52,861 nucleotides of DNA, taken from UBA11889 sp002313255. Its GTDB lineage: Bacteria > Pseudomonadota > Gammaproteobacteria > Pseudomonadales > Azotimanducaceae. The notes below the pieces were generated by a model. The model was not told where the DNA came from. It ran no database searches and was given only the letters and a program-made list of their open reading frames with translations. The position numbers and the translations under genes were made by a program. The number at the start of each line of letters is the position of its first letter. The stretch's first letter is position 1. This document shows positions 1 to 7,030 of this stretch, piece after piece. Location of the stretch: NCBI GenBank assembly GCA_913045265.1, contig CAJWQX010000015.1:1-52861 (forward strand). The letters run 5' to 3'.

Positions 1-306
1 CCTGACCCGTGGATCGTGACAAGGCACGTTATCCCCAACCTAATGGGCCCCGCATTAGGTTATGCATCGCTTACAATCCCTGGGGTCATCATTGCAGAAA
101 GTTTCATTAGCTTTCTAGGGCTCGGTATTCAAGAACCGCAGACGAGCTGGGGCGTGCTTATCGCCGACGGTGCGACTCGATTGCACGCTCCATGGCAACT
201 CATTTTCCCCGCTACATTTTTAGCTGTAACGCTACTGGTTTTGAATGTCGCAGGGGATCAACTGCGCGACGCGATGGACCCTCAAGAAAAAGGAGTTCGG
301 CTATGA
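1..306 (+). CDS. ABC transporter permease, Opp/Dpp/Nik type (C-terminal part, cut by window edge)
   Basis: Only the last ~101 residues are present and the frame is open to base 1, so the start lies outside the window. The piece begins at the end of the cytoplasmic EAA loop (HVIPN, the usual HxxPN of DppC/OppC permeases), followed by the family signature SFLGLGIQEPQTSWG and two hydrophobic helices, and it ends in a short tail with LRDAMDP (typically LRDxLDP). It would form one half of the inner-membrane channel that imports peptides, nickel or other small solutes. The substrate cannot be told without the binding protein. Its TGA overlaps the ATG of the next gene by 4 bp, so the LLM oxidoreductase is probably translationally coupled to this transporter. 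Confidence 0.88.
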   Translation, partial: PDPWIVTRHVIPNLMGPALGYASLTIPGVIIAESFISFLGLGIQEPQTSWGVLIADGATRLHAPWQLIFPATFLAVTLLVLNVAGDQLRDAMDPQEKGVRL

Positions 307-1226
307 CCATTAGTGCTGGAATTGGTATCGCAAACTTTAATTTTGATGACACCAAGGGTTTTTGGAAGTGGATCGACCTTTGCGATTCTAGCGGTGTTGA
401 TTCGATCTGGCAGTCTGATCGAATTATCAGTACCGACGCCAACCTCGAATGCATGAGCGTTATGGCCGCGTTGGCAGGTAGGACCAAACGAATCAAGTTC
501 GGAATGAATGTCGCGAGTCTAGGGCTTCGCGATCCGGTACTCACTGCAAAGCAGTGCGCGACGATCGACGTTCTTTCAGACGGCAGATTGTTGCCCGCTT
601 TCGGAATCGGCAGTAGCCGGTCGCGGGATTACGTTGCAACAGGCACACCCACTGCGGGCCGCGGGAAAAGGATGGACGAAGGCTTGGTGATCCTTTCACG
701 GCTCTGGTCCGAGGAAAGCGTGTCGTTCGCTGGCGAGTGCTACCAACTGGACGGAGCTTCGATCACTCCGAGACCCGTCCAGAAACCACTACCACTATGG
801 GTTGGTGGCTCCTCGCTCAAAGCCATCGAACGCACCGCGCGTTGGGGAACGGGTTGGCAAGCTGGCATCGAATCGGCCGATCAGGTAGCCCCCGTCATCA
901 AAGCCATCAAGGAAAAGGCCATCGCTATCGGACGTACGATTGATGAGGATCATTTTGGCGCTGGCTTTGGATTTCGGTTTGGTTCATCTGAGGAGCCGAT
1001 CATTGCGCGCTACAACAAAGTTCTCTCTGGACGTATGGGCCAGGATCCGTCCAAGTACACGGCTATCGGCGGCGCCCCGGAAATCATGGCACTGCTCGAT
1101 GAATTTCGGCAAGCGGGAGTCCACAAATTCGTATTGCGTCCCATCGCGTCAGGGACCGAAGACATGCTGGACCAAACGCGACTACTGGTGGAGAAAGTTC
1201 TTCCCAGCGTCGCCGCGCTCAATTAG
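303..1226 (+). CDS. LLM class flavin-dependent oxidoreductase (luciferase-like)
   Basis: The 307-residue protein has the bacterial-luciferase-like TIM-barrel layout: an N-terminal strand (GIGIANFNF), a helix with SIWQSDR, the LLM hallmark LSDGRLLPAFGIG near residues 93-106, and PRPVQKPLPLWVGGSS near 155-170, usual for FMN- or F420-dependent monooxygenases and reductases. I place the start at 303 because AGGAG (291-295) lies 7 bp upstream and the ATG overlaps the permease stop as ATGA; longer readings would run through the permease gene. Coupling to an Opp/Dpp-type importer suggests oxidation of an imported compound. Whether it uses FMNH2 or F420H2 cannot be read from sequence, but F420 synthesis is encoded 2.7 kb away. 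Confidence 0.85.
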   Translation: MTISAGIGIANFNFDDTKGFWKWIDLCDSSGVDSIWQSDRIISTDANLECMSVMAALAGRTKRIKFGMNVASLGLRDPVLTAKQCATIDVLSDGRLLPAFGIGSSRSRDYVATGTPTAGRGKRMDEGLVILSRLWSEESVSFAGECYQLDGASITPRPVQKPLPLWVGGSSLKAIERTARWGTGWQAGIESADQVAPVIKAIKEKAIAIGRTIDEDHFGAGFGFRFGSSEEPIIARYNKVLSGRMGQDPSKYTAIGGAPEIMALLDEFRQAGVHKFVLRPIASGTEDMLDQTRLLVEKVLPSVAALN

Positions 1227-1231
1227 CCCTG

Positions 1232-2011
1232 TCACACTTTTTGAGGCTCTTCGGTCGACTGCAGCATACGCTGTGCTTGTGCGACGTAGCCCCTATTCCA
1301 CGTTGGACTGATCGTTAACTCGTTGATGCACACGTGCTCCGGGAGTTGGGCAATAAACGCCACCACATCCCCGCAATCATCGGACTGGACCATTTGCGCC
1401 CTATCTTCGTCGCTTACGGGTATCGGTCGGTTATCGAGAATAGGCGTCGCGACCTCACCCGGACAAATCGCGCAAGCGCGCACGCCGTAAAGCCCTGCCT
1501 CCATGTTCAAACTTTCGTTCATCGCGTTCATCGCGTGTTTAGCAGCCGTGTATGCGGGTCCCGTGACAATGCTGACCTGACGACCGGCCCAAGAAGAAAT
1601 ATTGACGATTAGCCCGCCACCATTATCAATCATGCTTGGCAAGACGGCCTTGGCACAGTAAAACGCACCATCCAAGTCGATGCGTATGACATTGTCCCAA
1701 TCATCCAGTGAAACGTTGTGCCAATTACGTTTCTTGACGTTGATCCCCGCGCTAAGGACGAGCGTATCAATAGGTCCGTGTTGAGCCAAAACCCGAGAGG
1801 CAACGTCATTCACGGCATCGCGATCCGCCACGTCTAATGGCTCAACAACAACGTCGCCCTCAATTCCTTCCGCAACAGCTTCGAGCATTTCACGCCGCCG
1901 TCCCGACAACACCACCCGCATGCCGTGCCTCGCCAACGCCTTAGCTGATCCCTCGCCAATCCCGGTACCGGCACCGGTAATCCACGCGAGTTTGTCCTTG
2001 AGATTTCTCAC
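1232..2011 (-). CDS. SDR family NAD(P)-dependent oxidoreductase
   Basis: Classical short-chain dehydrogenase of 259 residues. It shows the cofactor motif TGAGTGIG (12-19), DVADRD near 61-66 for adenine contact, SAG at 88-90 in the place of NNAG, catalytic Ser140/141, and YTAAK with Tyr155 and Lys159. Arg residues after strand 2 (SGRRRE, 37-42) suggest a preference for NADP(H). The start is GTG, chosen for an AAGGA Shine-Dalgarno 6 bp upstream. It converges with the LLM gene (5 bp apart) and is divergent from the PhyH gene, the two starts being 48 bp apart. The reaction is oxidation of an alcohol or reduction of a ketone; the substrate is unknown. Confidence 0.88.
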   Translation of the reverse strand: MRNLKDKLAWITGAGTGIGEGSAKALARHGMRVVLSGRRREMLEAVAEGIEGDVVVEPLDVADRDAVNDVASRVLAQHGPIDTLVLSAGINVKKRNWHNVSLDDWDNVIRIDLDGAFYCAKAVLPSMIDNGGGLIVNISSWAGRQVSIVTGPAYTAAKHAMNAMNESLNMEAGLYGVRACAICPGEVATPILDNRPIPVSDEDRAQMVQSDDCGDVVAFIAQLPEHVCINELTISPTWNRGYVAQAQRMLQSTEEPQKV

Positions 2012-2059
2012 CCTCGTTCCTTCTTAGAAAAACGCCGCACGTTAGCATAGGATCTGGAT

Positions 2060-2878
2060 ATGAACCCGAAGAACTTCACCGAGACAGCCCTCGACAACAT
2101 CCGTCGCGACGGGTTTACAGTCATTAAAGACGCCTTGCCGCCAGAAGTAAGATCTGCAATTCGCCTCGGACTCGATCCATGGCTTCAAGGCACTCGGATG
2201 GGTCGAAACGATTTTGAGGGGATTCGATCCGAGCGCGTCTACGCACTGCTCGCAAAAGTGCCCGAAATCGCCGCCATGGTAGAGCACCGAGAAACTCTGG
2301 CGATCGTCAATGCACTGCTCCCAAAGAACCATCTTCTTTCGGCTGCTCTCGCCATCAATTTACATCCAGGCGAAACCTCCCAACGTTTTCATATCGACGA
2401 CGGGGGAAACGCGCTCCCTATTCCTCAACCGCGTGCCATGCTAGGGGTCAGTACGATGTGGGCGTTGGATGATTTCACCTCCGACAACGGGGCGACCGAA
2501 GTCATCCCTGGGAGTCACCACTGGTCGGAAGGTCGCAAACCTCAAGAACGCGGGAGCACGGCGATCAATATGCCAGCAGGCGCGGTCCTAATTTTCGCCG
2601 GTAATCTGTTCCACCGCGGGGGCGCCAACCGATCCGCTCAACATCGACTTGGTATCACGATCCAATATTGCGATCCGAACATGAGACAGCTCGAAAATAT
2701 GTCGCTCGCGGTCCCTCCGGCAACAGCAGCTTTATTTAGCCCCAGAATCCAAGCGTTATTGGGTTATAGCGTCATCGATCCCGGATTTAAGGGTTCCGTT
2801 AACGGACGGCATCCAAAGGCCCTGATCGACCCCAAATACAGAGGCCGTAAATACCGCGACGAGCTACCGCCTAGTTAG
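2060..2878 (+). CDS. Phytanoyl-CoA dioxygenase (PhyH) family protein
   Basis: Fe(II)/2-oxoglutarate-dependent oxygenase of 272 residues. The metal site is visible as HID (His111, Asp113) and the distal His185 in NLFHRGGANRS, with Arg191 or Arg196 as the likely 2-oxoglutarate anchor. Upstream signs of the PhyH fold are GFTVIKDAL (18-26) and EVIPGSHHW (147-155). Members hydroxylate acyl-CoAs, quorum signals, ectoine, or small natural products. The substrate is not deducible here. It sits alone between an SDR and an LLM gene, with AGGA about 8 bp before the ATG. Confidence 0.87.
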   Translation: MNPKNFTETALDNIRRDGFTVIKDALPPEVRSAIRLGLDPWLQGTRMGRNDFEGIRSERVYALLAKVPEIAAMVEHRETLAIVNALLPKNHLLSAALAINLHPGETSQRFHIDDGGNALPIPQPRAMLGVSTMWALDDFTSDNGATEVIPGSHHWSEGRKPQERGSTAINMPAGAVLIFAGNLFHRGGANRSAQHRLGITIQYCDPNMRQLENMSLAVPPATAALFSPRIQALLGYSVIDPGFKGSVNGRHPKALIDPKYRGRKYRDELPPS

Positions 2879-2903
2879 CCCGATTAACCATTCGGGTTCT
2901 TGT

Positions 2904-3815
2904 TCACACCATGCTTGCTAGAAAGTCCAAAGTACGGTCAAAGGCGCCCTCCTCCACTCCCATGATTGCAGCGTTGAAATCCGTGACGCCAGCGTTCCGG
3001 TAGCGGTCGATCTCACCACGGAGCGCGTTCTCATCACCCACGATGGCGATGTCGGCAGGACCGTCGACCCCTTCCCGGTCGAGCATCGCTCGATAAGATG
3101 GCAACTGCCCGTACATCGCCAATCCGCCTGCAATACGCTGTCGTGCCTCTTCAACCTTACGCGTGAGAATGACGGGTACACCCCCCACCACTCGCGGCGA
3201 AGGACGCCCGGCCTCGTCAGCTGCTCGGCTGATCCGGGCAACGATGTGATTTTCCATGGTTTTAGGACCAACCATCCAGGTATTGGTCCCGTCAGTATGT
3301 TCGCCAGCGATCTTGAGCATCAACGGTCCTAACGCAGCGACCACCGTCGGCACCGGGTCTGCCCCGGGGATCGATAATTGCAATCCACCCACATTGTATT
3401 GCTCACCTTGATGGTTGACGGACTCCCCCGACAACAGCGGCATAAGTACCTCGAGGTATTCGCGCATATGAGCGGCGGGACGATCGTAGGAGAATCCAAG
3501 CATGTTCTCTATGACGATTTTGTGCGAAAGACCAATACCTAACGTGAAACGATTCCCCGTCGCCGCTGCGGCCGTCATCGCCTGTTGCGCAAGCGCCGTT
3601 GGGTGGCGGGGATACGTTGGCGTAACCGCCGTCCCCAGACCGATCCGCTGCGTTTCTCGGCCCACAATCGATAGTGTCGATATTGCGTCGAAACCAAAAA
3701 TATTGGCCATCCAAACGTTATGTAATCCCTTCGCTTCGACGTTCTGTGCGAAGTTCACCACGCCGTCAATGGTATTAGCGGCCCCGTCCGCGCCGATCAT
3801 GACACCAATTTGCAT
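2904..3815 (-). CDS. LLM class oxidoreductase, likely F420-dependent
   Basis: LLM barrel protein of 303 residues starting MQIGVMIG. Family marks are the N-terminal strand followed by GLHNVWMANIFGFDA, GRFTLGIGLSH in the barrel centre, and PVPTVVAALGPLMLKIAGEHTDG, where AALGPLM followed by DGxxxW or DGxxxH is typical of mycobacterial-type F420-dependent LLM reductases (TIGR03564-like by my recollection of that family). I set the start at 3815 because AAGGGGG lies 5 bp upstream; an in-frame extension to 3872 lacks a family counterpart and covers the control region. It is divergent from the F420 operon, the strongest contextual hint that it uses F420. Substrate unknown. Confidence 0.84.
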   Translation of the reverse strand: MQIGVMIGADGAANTIDGVVNFAQNVEAKGLHNVWMANIFGFDAISTLSIVGRETQRIGLGTAVTPTYPRHPTALAQQAMTAAAATGNRFTLGIGLSHKIVIENMLGFSYDRPAAHMREYLEVLMPLLSGESVNHQGEQYNVGGLQLSIPGADPVPTVVAALGPLMLKIAGEHTDGTNTWMVGPKTMENHIVARISRAADEAGRPSPRVVGGVPVILTRKVEEARQRIAGGLAMYGQLPSYRAMLDREGVDGPADIAIVGDENALRGEIDRYRNAGVTDFNAAIMGVEEGAFDRTLDFLASMV

Positions 3816-3855
3816 ACCGCCCCCTTGTATTGTGTGAACCGTCATCCTGTCGTGT

Positions 3856-3920
3856 GATTCAGACTGATTCAAGACTTTTCAACATCCATGTCTCGACTAA
3901 CACTCGGGTATCACTCGTAT
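3856..3920. promoter_or_regulatory. Tandem direct repeats in the LLM / F420-operon divergent control region
   Basis: The 177-bp region between the LLM start (3815, minus) and npdG (3993, plus) holds two short tandem repeats. GATTCA occurs at 3856-3861 and again at 3866-3871, 10 bp apart and each followed by (A)GACT, which puts both copies on the same DNA face. CACTCGGGTAT (3901-3911) is followed directly by CACTCGTAT (3912-3920). Such spacing fits a regulator binding site between divergent genes. I see no convincing -35/-10 pair; GATAAT at 3958-3963 is the best -10-like hexamer toward npdG. No regulator gene is adjacent. Repeats this short can arise by chance. Confidence 0.3.
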
Positions 3921-3992
3921 ATGCGCATGGGTCTAGCATCAACAAAGCGAAAAAGAAGATAATCCCGCGCTTTCTCAACTAGGGTAATTACG

Positions 3993-4655
3993 TTGCCAGA
4001 CGAAACCATCGCGATCCTCGGAGGTACAGGTGATCTCGGGACCGGCCTTGCTATTCGTTGGTCGAAAGCAGGTTACAAAATTGTAATCGGCTCACGCACC
4101 TTGACGAAAGCACAGGCTGCTGTTGCCGACCTTGAAAAGATCAGTCCTACGACACCCGCCGCCGCCATGGAGAATGCGGATGCAGCAGCCGAGGGCGATA
4201 TCGTCGTGCTCACGGTACCGGCGGAACATCAGATATCGACTCTGGAAACGGTTAAGTCTGGCCTTTTTGGCAAAATATTGATCGATGTGACTGTACCCCT
4301 GGTACCGCCCAAAGTGGGTACGGTACAGCTCCCGCCAGAAGGCAGCGCGGGTAAACGAGCACAAGACTTCCTCGGTGACGATGTCCACGTCGTGACCGCG
4401 TTCCAAAACGTGGCGGCGCACTTGCTGAAAGAGGACGTCACGATCGAGTGCGATGTCCTTGTGGCCGGGAATAAACGTTCGGCTCGAGACAAAGTGATTC
4501 AACTAGCGCAACAAGCGGGCTTGACAGGATGGCACGCCGGGCCCATCGAAAACTCAGCCGCGGCCGAGGCCTTGACCAGCGTCCTGATCCAAATCAATCG
4601 GCGTCACGACATTGCGCATTCCGGTCTTCAAATCGTCGGGCAATCGGAGCACTAA
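3993..4655 (+). CDS. npdG: F420:NADP+ oxidoreductase (NADPH-dependent F420 reductase)
   Basis: Transfers hydride between NADP(H) and coenzyme F420, here most likely recharging F420 with NADPH for the LLM and FDOR enzymes. The 220-residue protein begins with a Rossmann strand and GGTGDLG (10-16), followed by IGSR near 33-36, the usual contact to the 2'-phosphate of NADP. DVTVPLVPP (about 98-106) and AFQNVAAHLL (about 134-143) match conserved Fno segments. The start is TTG with AGGGT about 8 bp upstream; no ATG occurs before residue ~55. It is the first gene of the F420 operon and ends 4 bp before cofE, so cofactor synthesis and recycling are encoded together. Fold relatives include ketopantoate reductase-like proteins, but the location settles it. 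Confidence 0.9.
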   Translation: MPDETIAILGGTGDLGTGLAIRWSKAGYKIVIGSRTLTKAQAAVADLEKISPTTPAAAMENADAAAEGDIVVLTVPAEHQISTLETVKSGLFGKILIDVTVPLVPPKVGTVQLPPEGSAGKRAQDFLGDDVHVVTAFQNVAAHLLKEDVTIECDVLVAGNKRSARDKVIQLAQQAGLTGWHAGPIENSAAAEALTSVLIQINRRHDIAHSGLQIVGQSEH

Positions 4656-4659
4656 ATTC

Positions 4660-5418
4660 ATGGAAATGCGCGTGCTACCGGTCAAAGGGCTCCCTATGAT
4701 CCACGAGGGCGACGACCTGGCACACCTGATAACAAACCAACTTCGCGACAATCGACAGCCTCTTGAAGACGGCGACGTGGTCGTCATCGCTCAAAAGATC
4801 GTTTCTAAGGCGGAAGGTCGCCTGGTATCGCTCGCGTCCGTCACACCCTCGGAGGAGGCCATTAGTCTCGCCACTGAAACCGAGAAGGACCCACGCCTCG
4901 TGGAAGTTATCCTGCGCGAATCGGAAGCCGTCGTCCGTCACAAACCCGGCGTAATGATTATGCGGCATCGACTCGGACACGTTGGTGCTCACGCGGGCGT
5001 CGATCAATCGAACATTGACCATGCTGACGGTGACGCAGCCCTGCTCTTACCCCTCGACCCTGACGCCAGTGCCAAGAGCCTTCGCGATGCAATTCGCCAT
5101 CGCTTGGGCAAAGAGATCGGTGTCCTTATCTCAGATTCTGGCAATCGACCTTGGCGCCTAGGAACGACCGGTATTGCGATTGGCGCTTCAGGATTTACCG
5201 TGCTTGACGATCATCGCGGTGGAACCGACCTATACGGCCGCGAATTAAAAGTAACGCTCATTAACCGAGCAGACAGCATTGCAACGGCTGCGACATTAAT
5301 CATGGGTGAGACAACGGAGCAAATCCCTGTAGCCATCGTTCGCGGATTTGATTACGAACCCAGTGACCAAACCGCAGCGATGATCAACCGACCCATCGAA
5401 GAGGACCTATTTCTTTGA
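4660..5418 (+). CDS. cofE: Coenzyme F420-0:L-glutamate ligase CofE (stand-alone)
   Basis: Adds gamma-linked glutamates to F420-0 using GTP. The 252 residues cover one CofE domain: VLPVKGLPMIHEGDDLA at the N-terminus, EDGDVVVIAQKIVSKAEGR (about 36-54) for GTP and metal contacts, and SDSGNRPWRLGTTGIAIGASG (about 158-178), the equivalent of the family's SDTxGRPWRxGxxxVAIGxAG. Unlike actinobacterial FbiB there is no C-terminal nitroreductase-like FMN domain; the gene ends where CofE ends. I start it at the ATG at 4660, 4 bp after the npdG stop, rather than at an in-frame ATG at 4612 inside npdG. Its TGA overlaps the TTG start of cofD. Confidence 0.92.
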   Translation: MEMRVLPVKGLPMIHEGDDLAHLITNQLRDNRQPLEDGDVVVIAQKIVSKAEGRLVSLASVTPSEEAISLATETEKDPRLVEVILRESEAVVRHKPGVMIMRHRLGHVGAHAGVDQSNIDHADGDAALLLPLDPDASAKSLRDAIRHRLGKEIGVLISDSGNRPWRLGTTGIAIGASGFTVLDDHRGGTDLYGRELKVTLINRADSIATAATLIMGETTEQIPVAIVRGFDYEPSDQTAAMINRPIEEDLFL

Positions 5419-6344
5419 AATATCTGGCGTTCACTGGCGGCGTCGGTGGTGCCAAGTTAGCACTCGGTTTATCACATGTAGTCGGAGCCGATGAACTGGC
5501 TTTTGTGGTTAATACCGGCGACGACTTCAACCATCTCGGTTTCCATATTTCACCGGATGTCGATACGTTGACCTATACGCTCGCCGGGAAATCCAACCAG
5601 GACACTGGCTGGGGCACTCAAAACGAAAGTTGGCACTTTATGGACGCACTCAAGGACCTTGACGAGCCGACTTGGTTTCGCCTCGGTGATCGGGATCTTG
5701 CACTGCACGTTTATCGTCGTGAGCGACTCGCCGCAGGCTTAACTCTTACAGAAACCACGCGCGAAATCGCCACCAAGCTCGGAATACGTCACGAAATCCT
5801 ACCAATGAGCGACGACCCAGTGCAGACCTTCGTCAATACATCCAACGGCGCCCTCCTGTTTCAGCATTACTTCGTCCGCGATCGCTGCAAACCCAGCGTT
5901 TCTGGGTTTGAATTCCGAGGTGTCGCCGACGCACGAGTAAATCCCGCCATCAAATTCAACGAGGTCGACGGCGTCATTATCTGTCCTTCTAACCCGTTTG
6001 TATCCGTCGACCCGATCCTCGCGATCCCCGGAATGAAAAAAGCGATACAACAGTCGGAAATACCCGTGGTTGCCATATCGCCTATCGTGGGAGGGAAAGC
6101 TATCAAGGGTCCAACTGCCAAAATGATGAAAGAACTCAATGTTCCGAGCACTGCCATTGAGGTGGCAAAGCACTATAACGACATCATCACAGGTTTCGTG
6201 CTTGACGAAGCGGACCGCAGCGAAAAAAGTAGCGTTCAGGATCTTGGGTTGTCGACGGACGTGCGGCCCACAGTCATGGTAACTTTGGACGATCGTGTGG
6301 CACTCGCCCACGCGGTCGTGGAATTCATCGAAAAGATTTCCTGA
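5415..6344 (+). CDS. cofD: 2-phospho-L-lactate (or equivalent) transferase CofD
   Basis: Joins the activated phospho-acid made by CofC to the deazaflavin Fo, giving (dehydro-)F420-0. The 309 residues match CofD/FbiA from the first strand: FTGGVGGAKLALGL (6-19), VVNTGDDFNHLG (31-42) and ISPDVDTLTYTLAG (45-58), which hold the metal and Fo/GDP-site aspartates, then CPSNPFVSVDPILAIPG in the second half. The start codon is TTG, sharing TTGA with the cofE stop; no later start keeps the first conserved strand. cofC follows after 5 bp. Confidence 0.93.
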   Translation: MKYLAFTGGVGGAKLALGLSHVVGADELAFVVNTGDDFNHLGFHISPDVDTLTYTLAGKSNQDTGWGTQNESWHFMDALKDLDEPTWFRLGDRDLALHVYRRERLAAGLTLTETTREIATKLGIRHEILPMSDDPVQTFVNTSNGALLFQHYFVRDRCKPSVSGFEFRGVADARVNPAIKFNEVDGVIICPSNPFVSVDPILAIPGMKKAIQQSEIPVVAISPIVGGKAIKGPTAKMMKELNVPSTAIEVAKHYNDIITGFVLDEADRSEKSSVQDLGLSTDVRPTVMVTLDDRVALAHAVVEFIEKIS

Positions 6345-6349
6345 CGAAA

Positions 6350-7030
6350 ATGTGGGCTGTGGTGCCATTCAAAGGTTCGGTTGCAGCGAAAGGCCGCTTA
6401 GCCAGCCATCTTTCGGCCGATGAGCGACATGAGCTTGTGATTAACATGCTCGACGATGTCCTTTATGCCCTCACAAATTCCCAGCTTCTAAAAGGCGTCG
6501 TGGTCGTATCCCGAGCGTCCGAGGCCGGCGGATTTGCACGTCGGCACGAGGTGGAACTGTACGCCGATCGGGCTGACGATCTTTCCGGTGCTGTCGTCGA
6601 GGCCGGCCACCACGTCGTTAACACGTACGGCGCTACTGGCACGTTCTTCGTTCCCGGTGATGTACCGCTCATCACTAGCGAAGAAATCGACACCGCGATT
6701 AAGAATCATCTCGACGTAACGATAATTCCCGATCGAAACGACGTCGGAACCAACGGCCTACTATCAAGCCCTCCGAATGCGTTTCGTTACTTGTTTGACG
6801 GGAAAAGTTTCAAGCCGCATCGACGGGAAGCCACCCAAGCCGGTTATCAACCGCGAGTTCTCCGGTTACCCGGATTCAGTCTGGATATCGATACGATCAA
6901 CGAACTGATTGAACTCGCTCGGAAAGACCGCGATATCGCCACCCTACGTTTCTTAAAGAAAAGTGGTATAGCATCTCGGCTGTTCGCTAACGATAATAGA
7001 TTCCCCGCTCACGATCGCGGAAATGAGTAA
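6350..7030 (+). CDS. cofC: Phospho-acid guanylyltransferase CofC (FbiD-type)
   Basis: Nucleotidyltransferase of 226 residues that activates a three-carbon phospho-acid with GTP (2-phospholactate in methanogens, PEP in mycobacteria, 3-phosphoglycerate in Paraburkholderia/Mycetohabitans, from literature knowledge). Visible family marks are VVPFKGSVAAKGRLASHLS (4-22, the GTP-contacting KxxxxAKxRL pattern), FFVPGDVPLIT (about 98-108, metal aspartate) and DVGTNGLLSSPP (about 127-138). Which donor is used cannot be decided by eye. Its 3' end overlaps fbiC by 8 bp, so translation is probably coupled. The C-terminal ~20 residues are polar and unlike the core. Confidence 0.9.
   Translation: MWAVVPFKGSVAAKGRLASHLSADERHELVINMLDDVLYALTNSQLLKGVVVVSRASEAGGFARRHEVELYADRADDLSGAVVEAGHHVVNTYGATGTFFVPGDVPLITSEEIDTAIKNHLDVTIIPDRNDVGTNGLLSSPPNAFRYLFDGKSFKPHRREATQAGYQPRVLRLPGFSLDIDTINELIELARKDRDIATLRFLKKSGIASRLFANDNRFPAHDRGNE

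Noticed and set aside
4612..4659. Upstream in-frame ATG extending CofE by 16 residues
   Set aside because: It lies inside npdG and the extra residues do not match CofE; the ATG at 4660 sits just behind the npdG stop.
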